DNA from: Oscillospiraceae bacterium
GTDB lineage: Bacteria > Bacillota > Clostridia > Oscillospirales > Oscillospiraceae
Direction of reading: 5' to 3'
NCBI GenBank assembly: GCA_031270395.1
Contig: JAISXU010000081.1
Span: forward strand, 31,115 to 95,114
DNA: 64,000 nucleotides
Shown here: positions 34,876 to 43,530 of the stretch, in pieces
Numbering within the stretch: the first letter of the stretch is position 1
Layout: the number at the start of each line of letters is the position of its first letter
Position numbers and translations under genes: made by a program
The notes under the pieces: generated by a model
Told to the model about the DNA's origin: nothing
What the model saw: the letters and a program-made list of their open reading frames with translations, nothing else
The model's database searches: none

Positions 34876-35124
34876 ATGAGCAGCAGTAACAACTACGGCG
34901 GCAATTCAAACGGCAAAAACAGCACCGGAGGCGGCGACGCCCGCAACTGCCAAAGCGACAGGGATCGCTGCGGGAAAAATGCCGGCGACGACAAAACCGG
35001 CGCCGAGAGCAACGGGAAGAACCACGGCGCGGTCCCGGGCGGCAAGAACGTCAACGGCGGCCATGGCGCCAAGCCGGACTGCGGGCGCGCGGGCGCGAAC
35101 AGCGTAACCAGACCGGCAAAGTAA
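34876..35124 (+). CDS. Small Gly/Asn-rich protein of unknown function
   Basis: 82 residues, hydrophilic, no family recognised. The ribosome site GGAGGTACTACCATG is excellent, which argues for real translation, and a strong hairpin follows the stop. Composition is dominated by Gly, Asn, Lys and Ser with three Cys (NCQSDRDRC, PDCGR); no signal peptide or membrane segment. It could be a spore or coat small protein, but that is only a guess. It stands alone between two minus-strand genes. Confidence 0.65.
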   Translation: MSSSNNYGGNSNGKNSTGGGDARNCQSDRDRCGKNAGDDKTGAESNGKNHGAVPGGKNVNGGHGAKPDCGRAGANSVTRPAK

Positions 35125-35135
35125 CGGATTTGCTC

Positions 35136-35179
35136 CGAAGTCCGGCGCCGCACATTTCGGATTGCAGCGCCGGACTTCG
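35136..35179. terminator. Perfect 13-bp hairpin, bidirectional terminator candidate
   Basis: CGAAGTCCGGCGC and GCGCCGGACTTCG, 18-nt loop, between the convergent small-protein gene and ilvE. No T-run follows on either strand, so intrinsic termination is plausible rather than certain. Confidence 0.6.
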
Positions 35180-35235
35180 ACCTTACGGTCACAAAATCAA
35201 GCCGCGCGGCGGGCGCGTTCCCCCGGCGACGCGTC

Positions 35236-36312
35236 TTATACCTCCGCCGTCCAGCCCATGTCGTCGGGACGATCGCCCGTCTGTAAGCCGTAGAGCGTCT
35301 CGTAAAGCCGCTGCGACAGCTCGCCCACCTTGCCGCCGCTGATTGTGATCTCGCCGTTTTCAAACACAAGCCTGCCCACCGGCGATATGACCGCCGCCGT
35401 TCCCGCGGCAAACACCTCTCCGAGACGGCCGCCCTCCGCGGCTGCGCGTACGTCGTCGATACTCAGACGTCGCTCGGATACGCGCGCGCCCCACTTTTTG
35501 AGCAGCGCTATCACGCTGTCGCGCGTCACGCCGGGCAGGATAGTTCCGGACAGCGGCGCCGTTATGACCTCGCCGTCAATAACAAAAAAGGCGTTAGACG
35601 TGCCTATTTCCTCGACGTATTTGCGCTCAATGGCATCGAGCCACAGCGCCTGTTCACAACCGCGCGCCGCGGCCTTCCCCTGCGCTTTCAGCGAAGCGGC
35701 GTAATTGCCGCCCACCTTGGCAAAGCCCGTGCCGCCCGGAAACGCGCGCACGTACTCCTCTTCGACAAATATGCTCGTCGCGGCGAGCGAACCGCCCGGC
35801 GTGTCGTAGTAAGGGCCGACGGGCGAGCATATGATCACAAATTTGTAGTGATGCGCCGGATGCACGCCAATAACCGGCTCGTCCGCGAATATGAACGGAC
35901 GGATGTACAGACTAGTACCCTCCTTCTCCGGTATCCAACCGCGCTCCAGCGAGACTATCGCTTTCACTGCCTCGACAAACAGCCCGTCGTCGAGACGGGG
36001 TATACATATCCTGTCGCACGAGCGCGCCGCGCGCGCGGCGTTCATGTCCGGGCGGAACAGCAGCACGCGCCCGTCGCGCGCGCGGTACGCCTTCAGTCCC
36101 TCGAATATCTCCTGCGCGTAATGCAGCACGGCGGCGGCGGGGTCGAGCGCAATCGGCCCGTAGGGGACGATACGCCCGTCGTGCCAGCCATTCTCGTCGT
36201 CATAGTCCATTATGAGCATATGGTCGGAGAACGCGCGCCCGAATTTGAGCGTATCCGGATCCGGTTTGGGTTTGGGATTTGCCGTTTTCTCTATCCTGAA
36301 TTCATATTTCAT
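35236..36312 (-). CDS. ilvE: Branched-chain amino acid aminotransferase
   Basis: 358 residues, fold-type IV PLP enzyme of the eukaryote-like BCAT group. Seen: LHYAQEIFEGLKAYR, the PLP-Lys region FAKVGGNYAASL, EEIGTSNAFFVIDG, and PLSGTILPGVTRDSV. Interconverts Leu/Ile/Val with their 2-oxo acids. It starts 4 bp after a small membrane protein gene and is last in the oxidoreductase operon, which points to use in degradation of branched-chain amino acids as well as synthesis. Confidence 0.95.
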   Translation of the reverse strand: MKYEFRIEKTANPKPKPDPDTLKFGRAFSDHMLIMDYDDENGWHDGRIVPYGPIALDPAAAVLHYAQEIFEGLKAYRARDGRVLLFRPDMNAARAARSCDRICIPRLDDGLFVEAVKAIVSLERGWIPEKEGTSLYIRPFIFADEPVIGVHPAHHYKFVIICSPVGPYYDTPGGSLAATSIFVEEEYVRAFPGGTGFAKVGGNYAASLKAQGKAAARGCEQALWLDAIERKYVEEIGTSNAFFVIDGEVITAPLSGTILPGVTRDSVIALLKKWGARVSERRLSIDDVRAAAEGGRLGEVFAAGTAAVISPVGRLVFENGEITISGGKVGELSQRLYETLYGLQTGDRPDDMGWTAEV

Positions 36313-36316
36313 TTTG

Positions 36317-36532
36317 TCACTGCTCCTTGTCCGAATTTTTTGCGCTCTTGCGTTCCCGCAGACGTCTTACAATATGCACGGTGAACATGACGGCGCCGGC
36401 TGCCATTAAAATAATGGATATTACGCTAAACCGCTTGCCCTCCTCGGGCTTCAGCAGCACGTCCACCCAGATACCCGCGGAAAATGTGATAAGCCCGATA
36501 TTCCCGATATTCTTGACGACGAATTCTTTCAT
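36317..36532 (-). CDS. Small membrane protein, two helices
   Basis: 71 residues from the ATG eight bases after AAAGGG. Two hydrophobic segments: NIGLITFSAGIWVDVLL (about 9-27) and FSVISIILMAAGAVMFTVHIV (about 35-55), then a basic tail RRLRERKSAKNSDKEQ. No family recognised. It sits between the gamma subunit of the ferredoxin oxidoreductase and ilvE, 4 bp from ilvE. Confidence 0.7.
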   Translation of the reverse strand: MKEFVVKNIGNIGLITFSAGIWVDVLLKPEEGKRFSVISIILMAAGAVMFTVHIVRRLRERKSAKNSDKEQ

Positions 36533-36554
36533 TGTACGCACCCTTTCATCCCGC

Positions 36555-37094
36555 TCACTGCGCGCTTGGCTTCCAGAAGTCAAACGCGCCGATATTCAAG
36601 TCGATGAGCTTGGCCTTGCTTCCGGTAAACGTCTTCTCCATTACCTTGAGTATCGAGTCGCGCGACACGACGCCGGTGGATCGCACGATCGCGCCCAGCA
36701 TTATCATATTGGCCACGCGCGCGCTGCCGAGCTCCTTCGCGAGCTCGTTCACGGGAACGTCGTGCACGGTGATGTCGGCGCGCGACGGCCTCTGCGATAT
36801 TATCGACGTGTTGAGCAGCAGTACGCCGCCCGGTTTTACCATCCGCTCGAATTTGAGCAGCGAGGGGAGATTCATAGCCACTACGCAGTCGGCGTCGTAT
36901 ATAAGCGGGCTGCTTATCGGCCTGTCGGACACCACTACCGTGCAGTTGGCCGTGCCGCCGCGCATCTCCGGCCCGTACGACGGGTAATAGGTGGTCTCCT
37001 TGCCCTCGTACATGGCGGCGTACGTCGTCATCTGTCCCATGAGGATTATGCCCTGTCCGCCGGAACCGGCGAAAAACAGCTTTTGAGCGCTCAT
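36555..37094 (-). CDS. 2-oxoacid:ferredoxin oxidoreductase, gamma subunit
   Basis: 179 residues. Gamma-domain features GSGGQGIILMGQMTTYA, SYGPEMRGGTANCTVVVSD and VANMIMLGAIVRSTG. The gamma subunit contacts CoA in four-subunit enzymes. Its start overlaps the beta-subunit stop by 4 bp. With the delta, alpha and beta genes upstream and ilvE downstream, the best guess is 2-oxoisovalerate (branched-chain) oxidoreductase; 2-oxoglutarate is the alternative. Confidence 0.92.
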   Translation of the reverse strand: MSAQKLFFAGSGGQGIILMGQMTTYAAMYEGKETTYYPSYGPEMRGGTANCTVVVSDRPISSPLIYDADCVVAMNLPSLLKFERMVKPGGVLLLNTSIISQRPSRADITVHDVPVNELAKELGSARVANMIMLGAIVRSTGVVSRDSILKVMEKTFTGSKAKLIDLNIGAFDFWKPSAQ

Positions 37095-37855
37095 ACGGCC
37101 TTACTCACCTCCGGTTCCCTGAAAACTCCCAGCGGGTAATACGGTATCATGTTCGAGCCGACCCATTTCATGGCGTCGGCGGGCGTCAGCCCCCAGTTTG
37201 TGGGGCAGGTGGACAGAAATTCCACGAACGTGAACCCGAGGCGCTTCTCCTGTATCTCCAGCGCGCGCCGCACGGCTTTTTTCGCGGCGCGTATGTGCGC
37301 CGGGGAGTCGAGCGCCACGCGCTCGACGTAGACGGCGCCGTCGAGCGACGACAGCAACTCGCAGACGCGTATGGGACTGCCGGCCTGCGCGACGGTTCGC
37401 CCCTCCTGCGACGTGGTGGAGCGCTGCCCTATGAGCGTGGTGGGCGCCATCTGTCCGCCTGTCATACCGTATATGCAGTTGTTTATGAAAAAGGTGGTGA
37501 ACTTCTCGCCCCGGGCGGCCGCGTGTATTATCTCAGCCGTCCCGATGGACGCGAGATCGCCGTCCCCCTGATACGTGAAGACTGTCTTGTCGGGATGCAC
37601 CCTGCGTATCCCGGAGGCGACGGCGGGCGCGCGCCCGTGCGCCGACTCGCACATATCCACGTTCATGAACTTGTGGGCCTGCACGCTGCACCCGATGGGC
37701 GCCACGCCTATGGCGTCGCCCAGCTTGCCCAGCTCGTCGAGCGTCTCGGTTACCAATCTGTGCGCTATGCCGTGCGTACAGCCGGGACAGTAGCTGGTGT
37801 CCACCCTGCACATGCCCTTTGTATATGTAAATACCGGTTTCAACTTACGACACAT
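37091..37855 (-). CDS. 2-oxoacid:ferredoxin oxidoreductase, beta (TPP-binding) subunit
   Basis: 254 residues. CPGCTHGIAHRLV is the Fe-S/TPP signature, followed by the thiamine-diphosphate/Mg site TYQGDGDLASIG and NNCIYGMTGGQMAPTT. It binds TPP and decarboxylates the 2-oxo acid with the alpha subunit. The start ATG abuts AAGG, so a slightly internal start is possible. Lies 29 bp after the alpha gene. Confidence 0.93.
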   Translation of the reverse strand: MCRKLKPVFTYTKGMCRVDTSYCPGCTHGIAHRLVTETLDELGKLGDAIGVAPIGCSVQAHKFMNVDMCESAHGRAPAVASGIRRVHPDKTVFTYQGDGDLASIGTAEIIHAAARGEKFTTFFINNCIYGMTGGQMAPTTLIGQRSTTSQEGRTVAQAGSPIRVCELLSSLDGAVYVERVALDSPAHIRAAKKAVRRALEIQEKRLGFTFVEFLSTCPTNWGLTPADAMKWVGSNMIPYYPLGVFREPEVSKAV

Positions 37856-37884
37856 CCTTCAAGTCGTATGTAATGACGCAGTCA

Positions 37885-38973
37885 TCACGTACGGATATAT
37901 TCCTTAAATATAGCCTCCGCCCTGTCGGCGAGCTCCAGCGAGGTCGGTATCATGCCGCCCGTGCGGTGTATGAGTCTGACGGGAAGGCGCTTTCCGACGC
38001 CTATCCTCACGTCCTCTATCATCTGTCCCATCGACAGCTCCGCGGAAATTACCACTTTTGTACGCGGCCCTATCTTGTCAAACTCCCCATATGGGAACGG
38101 CCACAGTGAGACAGGGCGTATGAGTCCGGCCGATATGCCGCGCTCCGCCAGTATCTCGACGGCTTCCTTCGCTATTCGTGCGACGGTGCCGAAGGCCACA
38201 AGGACGATGTCGGCGTCCTCCACGCCGACGCTCTCCGCCGCGACGAGCTCTCGTTCGGCGCGCGCGTACTTCTCGAAAAGCTTCTCGACGTGCGCCTCGA
38301 GGTCGTCGGGCTGCATACGCAGGGACTTGACCACGTTTTTGCGCGAATCGTCGTCCCCGTAGCCCGTTATGGCCCACGGCTTGCGGGCGCGTATCCCCTG
38401 CGGCTCGTCAAACGGACGCTGCTCCGGAAGCGTGACGGGCTCCATCATCTGGCCCAGTATGCCGTCCGCGAATATCATGACCGGGTTGCGCCACTTCTCG
38501 GCGAGCGGCGCGGCGTTATATATGAGATCGACCGCCTCCTGTATTCCCGAGGGCGCGAATACGGGTATCCTGTAGTCGCCGTTGCCGCCTCCGCGCGTCG
38601 CCTGAAAGTAGTCCGCCTGCCCGGGCTGTATGCCGCCTATGCCCGGCCCCCCGCGTGAAACGTTGAGCGCGACGAGCGGCGCCTCCGCCGAGCACAGAAA
38701 GCTCATCCCTTCCTGCATCAGGGCTATGCCGGGCGAGGACGACGATATGAAGACGCTGCCGCCGGCGGCGCTCGCCCCATAGGCCATGTTTATCGCCCCG
38801 AGCTCGCTCTCGGCCTGTAAAAACGTCCCGCCCCTCTTTGGAAGCTCGCGCGATATGTACTCGGGTATCTCGCTCTGAGGCGTGATCGGATACCCGAAGT
38901 AGAACCGGCAGCCTCCGCGTATGGCGGCCTCGGCGAACGCCTCGTTGCCCTTCATCAGCACTTTTTCGCCCAT
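37885..38973 (-). CDS. 2-oxoacid:ferredoxin oxidoreductase, alpha subunit
   Basis: 362 residues from MGEKVLMKGNEAFAEAAI; the track start is 25 codons upstream inside the ferredoxin gene. Pyrimidine-binding domain: GYPITPQSEIPEYIS, ESELGAINMAYGASAAG, SSSPGIALMQEG, GGPGIGGIQPGQADYFQATRGGGNGD split around the substrate pocket, and domain III IRPVSLWPFPYGE. One-base overlap (TGATG) with the preceding ferredoxin stop shows tight coupling. Confidence 0.94.
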   Translation of the reverse strand: MGEKVLMKGNEAFAEAAIRGGCRFYFGYPITPQSEIPEYISRELPKRGGTFLQAESELGAINMAYGASAAGGSVFISSSSPGIALMQEGMSFLCSAEAPLVALNVSRGGPGIGGIQPGQADYFQATRGGGNGDYRIPVFAPSGIQEAVDLIYNAAPLAEKWRNPVMIFADGILGQMMEPVTLPEQRPFDEPQGIRARKPWAITGYGDDDSRKNVVKSLRMQPDDLEAHVEKLFEKYARAERELVAAESVGVEDADIVLVAFGTVARIAKEAVEILAERGISAGLIRPVSLWPFPYGEFDKIGPRTKVVISAELSMGQMIEDVRIGVGKRLPVRLIHRTGGMIPTSLELADRAEAIFKEYIRT

Positions 38974-39194
38974 CAGTCGTCGTCCCCCCTGTATATGGAT
39001 ATAGCGCCGTCCGGACAGACGAGGGCGCACGACTGACAGCCGACGCACTCCTCCTGCCGCGTTATCGACGCGGGCGAATACCCCTTGTCATTGATCGTGT
39101 CGCTCGGGGCTATGAGCCCCTTTGGACAGTATGCGGCGCACAGCTCGCACCCCTTGCACACCTCGCCGTCAAACATAACTATAAATCCAGCCAT
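38973..39194 (-). CDS. 2-oxoacid:ferredoxin oxidoreductase, delta subunit (2[4Fe-4S] ferredoxin)
   Basis: 73 residues with two classical cluster motifs, CKGCELCAAYCPKG and CVGCQSCALVCPDG. It carries electrons out of the oxidoreductase to free ferredoxin. First of the four subunit genes in the order delta, alpha, beta, gamma. Confidence 0.94.
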   Translation of the reverse strand: MAGFIVMFDGEVCKGCELCAAYCPKGLIAPSDTINDKGYSPASITRQEECVGCQSCALVCPDGAISIYRGDDD

Positions 39195-39316
39195 AGCGTA
39201 ACCACCCCATTACGAATTGTGAATCCGATTTATCTGTAAGCCCCGCGGGGCGCGCCCGGCGGGAACCGACCCGCCGCCGCTCAATTAAAACGGCTTTGTT
39301 ATTCTAACCGCGATGT

Positions 39317-40024
39317 TCATTGCCAGCTCTCCCGCATATACATCCCGAGAGGAAAGAGTCTCCCGCCAAGCTCCGACAGCTCCTCCGGACGCAATAGCGG
39401 CGCCGGATAGCAGTCGCACAGGAGCGCTCTGCCCGTCGCCCCGCACACGCGCTCACAGAGCTCGTGTCCCCGCCTGACCGTATCGGCCGTCGTCTCGCGC
39501 AGCAGATGGCAGTTGTTGACGACGTATTCGACGCGCAGACCCGTCGCGGCCTCGATGGCCTCTATATGGCTGACGGCGCCCTCCGCGGAGGACGTCTCCG
39601 GCCTGTTGGCGTTTACGACCGCGAGGACGGCGGTAATGTCCGCCCTGAAATACTTTCCAAACTGGTTGAGTACGAGAGCCCCGCTGTCGTTGCCGCCCGC
39701 GTCGATGAGCGTCAGGCACCCGGGATCCTCAAGCGGCGCGCGCGCGGCGGCCCCGAGCGCGGGCAGCTCCGCCGTTATCTCCTCGCGGTACAGGCTCCCG
39801 TATACGGCGACGCCCGCCCCCTCCAGGAGAGACCTCCGCTCACGCGAGCGGAAGTAGGGGTTGGCTATGTCGAGATCGATGAGCGCTAGTCCCGGATAGC
39901 CGCGCTCCCCGGACGCCAGCGCCATAGCGAGACTCACGGCAAATTCCGTCTTACCGCTGCCGTAGTGCCCCGTGATGATGATAACACGCCGCCCGGGCGG
40001 CAGAGGCGTGGCGCTTTCGGACAT
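39317..40024 (-). CDS. P-loop ATPase of unknown role (MinD/CobQ-like)
   Basis: 235 residues from the ATG seven bases after AAAGGA; the track adds 16 codons. P-loop ITGHYGSGKTEFAVSLA, ALIDLDIANPYFRSRE as the deviant switch I region and LTLIDAGGNDSG as the Walker B/switch II. Related ATP-binding proteins are encoded beside ferredoxin oxidoreductase genes in other Clostridia, from memory; a maturation or cofactor role is inference. It precedes the ferredoxin gene by 122 bp, with a CGGCGGG/CCCGCCG hairpin between. Confidence 0.75.
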   Translation of the reverse strand: MSESATPLPPGRRVIIITGHYGSGKTEFAVSLAMALASGERGYPGLALIDLDIANPYFRSRERRSLLEGAGVAVYGSLYREEITAELPALGAAARAPLEDPGCLTLIDAGGNDSGALVLNQFGKYFRADITAVLAVVNANRPETSSAEGAVSHIEAIEAATGLRVEYVVNNCHLLRETTADTVRRGHELCERVCGATGRALLCDCYPAPLLRPEELSELGGRLFPLGMYMRESWQ

Positions 40025-40193
40025 GACCGGTTCCTTTCGGCGCGGCAAGCCCGCCGCCGACGGCGCCGCCAAACCGCGTCCCGCGCGGTGGCGCCACGGC
40101 TCGACGTCCGCTCGCCGTCTGTGATACGGATATTCTATATATATCCGTCCCGTTTGTCAAGGCGGGGGCACGCGGGATAATTTCGTCGTGAAT

Positions 40194-40231
40194 AATTTCG
40201 TTTGTTACGGCGAAGCCGTGACACACGAAAT
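40194..40231. repeat. Interspersed palindrome, full copy 2
   Basis: ATTTCGTTTGTTACGGC, loop GAA, GCCGTGACACACGAAAT. It ends 11 bp before the serC promoter -35 box. Confidence 0.82.
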
Positions 40232-40242
40232 GAAGATAATCT

Positions 40243-40271
40243 TTGACAAACCGACCTCACAAGGGTATAAT
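40243..40271 (+). promoter_or_regulatory. Consensus sigma-A promoter of serC-serA
   Basis: TTGACA, 17-bp spacer, TATAAT: a perfect match on both boxes, 34 bp before the serC start codon. Confidence 0.92.
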
Positions 40272-40305
40272 ACGATACAATATTTTGTGGAAGGTTGGTG
40301 CCGCG

Positions 40306-41394
40306 ATGCCCGGCGAGAGGATATATAATTTTTCAGCGGGTCCCTCCGTGCTGCCGCTGTCCGTGCTTGAACGCGCGGCGGGCGAGATGACAAACTACCG
40401 TGGCTGTGGTATGTCCGTCATGGAGATGAGTCATCGGAGCCGCGTGTATCTGTCTATTTTTGAGGAGACAAAGGCGGACTTGAAACGGCTGCTGCGCGTA
40501 CCGGACACGCACGAAATACTGTTTATGCACGGAGGCGCCACGTTTCAGTTTTCCGCCGTTCCGCTGAACCTGATAGGCCGGACGGGCCGCGCCGACTACG
40601 CCATTACCGGCAACTTTTCCGATTTGGCCGCGAAGGAGGCGAGGAAGTACGGAGACGTCGGGATAGCCGCCACCTCCGAGGCTTCGGGCCACACTACGAT
40701 ACCGGCGCAGTCCGAGCTCCGCGTTTCGGACGGCGCGTCGTATTTCTATTACTGCGCCAACAACACGATATACGGCACGGAGTGGAAGTACGTGCCCGAC
40801 GCGGGCGGCGTTCCGCTCGTCGCCGATATGTCGTCAAATATCCTGTCCGCGCCGCTGGACGTCTCGAGCTTTGGAGTGATATTCGCCGGCGTGCAGAAAA
40901 ATATGGCGCCCGCCGGAATGGCGGCGGTGATAATCGACCGGAAGCTTCTCGACTCACAGCTCCCGTACACGCCGAATATTATGAGCTACCGCGCGGCGAC
41001 GGACGCCGACTCCATGCTGAACACTCCCCCGTGCTACACGATATATATGCTCGGACTGATGCTCAAATGGCTCGACGGACAGGGCGGCGTCGAGGGGATG
41101 GAGCGCATAAAGTCGGCAAAGGCGAGGATCCTCTACGATTTCCTCGACGACAGCCGCATGTTCCGGGGCTGCGCCGCCGCGGAGGCGCGTTCCGATATGA
41201 ACGTCACGTTCAGGACGCAGCGCGAGGAGCTAGACGCGAAATTTGTCGGGGAGGCCGAGCTCGCCGGATTCGTCAATCTCAAGGGCCACCGCAAGGTCGG
41301 CGGCATGCGCGCGTCCATCTATAACGCCATGCCGTCCGAGGGCGTCTCAAAGCTCGTGGACTTTATGGCAAAATTCGAAAGGGAAAACAGATAG
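40306..41394 (+). CDS. serC: Phosphoserine aminotransferase
   Basis: 362 residues from the ATG after the promoter; the track's TTG start is the promoter -35 itself. Class V aminotransferase: NFSAGPSVLPLSVLERA, MEMSHRS, LFMHGGATFQFSAVPLN, and the PLP-Lys region GVIFAGVQKNMAPAG. Converts 3-phosphohydroxypyruvate and glutamate to phosphoserine. Followed after 12 bp by serA, giving the two successive serine-synthesis enzymes. Confidence 0.96.
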   Translation: MPGERIYNFSAGPSVLPLSVLERAAGEMTNYRGCGMSVMEMSHRSRVYLSIFEETKADLKRLLRVPDTHEILFMHGGATFQFSAVPLNLIGRTGRADYAITGNFSDLAAKEARKYGDVGIAATSEASGHTTIPAQSELRVSDGASYFYYCANNTIYGTEWKYVPDAGGVPLVADMSSNILSAPLDVSSFGVIFAGVQKNMAPAGMAAVIIDRKLLDSQLPYTPNIMSYRAATDADSMLNTPPCYTIYMLGLMLKWLDGQGGVEGMERIKSAKARILYDFLDDSRMFRGCAAAEARSDMNVTFRTQREELDAKFVGEAELAGFVNLKGHRKVGGMRASIYNAMPSEGVSKLVDFMAKFERENR

Positions 41395-41406
41395 GGGTTT
41401 CTATTT

Positions 41407-42576
41407 ATGTATAAAATCAGAACGCTCAACGCCATATCGCCCGCCGGCTTCGAGTCCCTTGATACGACGCGATACTCCGTCTCGGACGACGAGAAGAACC
41501 CGGACGTCATTCTGGTGAGGTCGGCGACGATGCACGATATGGAGTTCGGGCCGGAGCTTCTCTGCATAGCGCGGGCCGGCGCGGGCACGAACAATATACC
41601 TATAGACAGGTGCGGCGAGCGCGGCATCATCGTGTTCAACACGCCCGGCGCGAACGCCGAGGCAGTCAAGGAACTCGTTATGTGCTCGCTCTTTCTCTCG
41701 TCGCGCGATATCACGGGCGGAATCGAGTGGGTAAAGAGCATAGCGTCCAGAGGCGACGAAATATCGGCGCTCGTCGAAAAGGGCAAGAACGCCTTTTCGG
41801 GCCCCGAAATCCACGGTAAAACGCTCGGCGTTATCGGTCTGGGCGCCGTGGGCGCGAAGACGGCGCATGCCGCCCATTCGCTCGGCATGAGGGTGTACGG
41901 CTACGACCCGTATCTCTCCGTAGACGCCGCGTGGCGCCTCTCGTCCCACATATTGCACGCGCGCGATCTCGACACCATATACGCGAATTCCGATTATATA
42001 ACCATCCACGTGCCGTATCTCGACGCCACTCACAGATTGATAGACAGCAGGGCGATTGCGAAAATGCGGGACGGCGTGCGAATAGTCAACCTCGCCCGCG
42101 CGGAGCTTGTCAGCGACGACGACGTCCTGGAGGCGATTGCCGCAAAGAAGATCGCGTGTTATGTGACCGACTTCCCGAACGCAAAGATGGCGAACGCGGA
42201 AGGAGTCGTCGCGATACCGCATCTGGGCGCGTCCACCCCGGAGAGCGAGGACAACTGCGCGCAAATGGCTGTGCGCGAGATTGTCGATTATATCGAAAAC
42301 GGGAATATAATCAACTCCGTCAACATGCCGTTTGTCATGCTTCCGAGAACGGGCGATATGCGCATTTGCGTTATCCACAAGAATATACCGGACATGATAT
42401 CCAAAATAACGGGCGCCGTTTCGGCGTGCGGCATAAACATTGAGAACATGATAAACGCCGGCTCCAAAGGACGCGGCGAGGCGTACACCGTCATAGACGC
42501 AAGCTCCGTCGCGCCGGGGCTCGCCGGCGCGATACGCGCCATCGACGGCGTCATCAGGGTGCGCGTTCTGGAGTGA
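41407..42576 (+). CDS. serA: D-3-phosphoglycerate dehydrogenase
   Basis: 389 residues. D-2-hydroxyacid dehydrogenase core with ARAGAGTNNIPID, Rossmann LGVIGLGAVGAKTA, RIVNLARAELV and catalytic His in VVAIPHLGASTPESEDN; C-terminal ACT domain (about 318-389) MRICVIHKNIPDMISKITGA, likely the serine-feedback site. It is the short form with one ACT domain and no intervening domain. Translationally close to serC. Confidence 0.95.
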   Translation: MYKIRTLNAISPAGFESLDTTRYSVSDDEKNPDVILVRSATMHDMEFGPELLCIARAGAGTNNIPIDRCGERGIIVFNTPGANAEAVKELVMCSLFLSSRDITGGIEWVKSIASRGDEISALVEKGKNAFSGPEIHGKTLGVIGLGAVGAKTAHAAHSLGMRVYGYDPYLSVDAAWRLSSHILHARDLDTIYANSDYITIHVPYLDATHRLIDSRAIAKMRDGVRIVNLARAELVSDDDVLEAIAAKKIACYVTDFPNAKMANAEGVVAIPHLGASTPESEDNCAQMAVREIVDYIENGNIINSVNMPFVMLPRTGDMRICVIHKNIPDMISKITGAVSACGINIENMINAGSKGRGEAYTVIDASSVAPGLAGAIRAIDGVIRVRVLE

Positions 42577-42600
42577 CACAGGGGTTTTTGGGGGATGCCT

Positions 42601-43527
42601 ATGGAAACTCGACCTCTTAAAAAGCTTATGCTGGTCGTAAACCCGTATTCCGGGCGCGGTCTGGCCAATTCCACTCTCGGGGTAATCGTCAACAGACTCT
42701 GTGACAACGGGTTTTGCGTCACGGTGTATATGACCGGAGTCTTCAGCGCCGAGAGCCTGACGTCCCGGTTTGGCCGGAACTACGACGTCATCGTGTGCGT
42801 CGGGGGGGACGGTACGCTCAGCGGCGCCGTCTCCGGACTGATGGAACTCGCGTCGCCGCCGCCCGTCGGATATATCCCCACGGGCACGGCGAACGACGTC
42901 GCCAACACGCTCTCCCTCCCGCGCGATCCGCAGCTAGCCATACAGGCCATAATAAACGGCGTCTCGTCGCCGTTCGACGTCGGGCGTTTCGGGGATAAGT
43001 ATTTCACGTACATCGCGGCTTTCGGAGCCTTTACCGGCGCGTCGTATCTCACGCCCCAGAGCGCAAAGCGCGCGCTGGGGCACCTCGCGTATATCCTGAA
43101 CGGTCTGGCGGATCTGTCGGCGATAAAGCCGCGCCGCGCCGTCGTCGAGTATGACGGCGGAAGCGTGGACGGCAGCTTCATATTCGGGGCCGTCACAAAT
43201 TCGACCTCCGTCGCGGGGCTTGCGAGGCTGTCCCGTGACGACGTCGATCTGAGCGACGGCCTGTTTGAGGTCGTGCTCGTGCGTCAGCCCGTGTCGATCC
43301 GTGATTTGAGCGATATCATATCGAGCATACTCAAAAAAAACTACCAGTCCGACAACGTGCAGATGCTGCACACCTCGGAGGTGAGCTTCAAATTTGACGA
43401 GGCCGTCGCGTGGACGCTCGACGGCGAGGACGGCGGCACTCATACGCACGTGAGAATAGAAAACCGGACGCGTGCGGTGAAAATCCTCCTGAGCGGCGGC
43501 AACACGCCTCTCGGGGCGCGGGTCTGA
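42601..43527 (+). CDS. Diacylglycerol kinase family lipid kinase
   Basis: 308 residues from the ATG seven bases after GGGGG; an ATG two codons earlier is possible. DAGK catalytic domain: LMLVVNPYSGRG, the nucleotide loop VCVGGDGTLSGAVSGLM, YIPTGTANDVANTL and FGAVTNSTSVAG. Members phosphorylate diacylglycerol or related lipids in phospholipid turnover. Between serA and ymdB, all plus strand with short gaps. Confidence 0.9.
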   Translation: METRPLKKLMLVVNPYSGRGLANSTLGVIVNRLCDNGFCVTVYMTGVFSAESLTSRFGRNYDVIVCVGGDGTLSGAVSGLMELASPPPVGYIPTGTANDVANTLSLPRDPQLAIQAIINGVSSPFDVGRFGDKYFTYIAAFGAFTGASYLTPQSAKRALGHLAYILNGLADLSAIKPRRAVVEYDGGSVDGSFIFGAVTNSTSVAGLARLSRDDVDLSDGLFEVVLVRQPVSIRDLSDIISSILKKNYQSDNVQMLHTSEVSFKFDEAVAWTLDGEDGGTHTHVRIENRTRAVKILLSGGNTPLGARV

Positions 43528-43530
43528 GCG

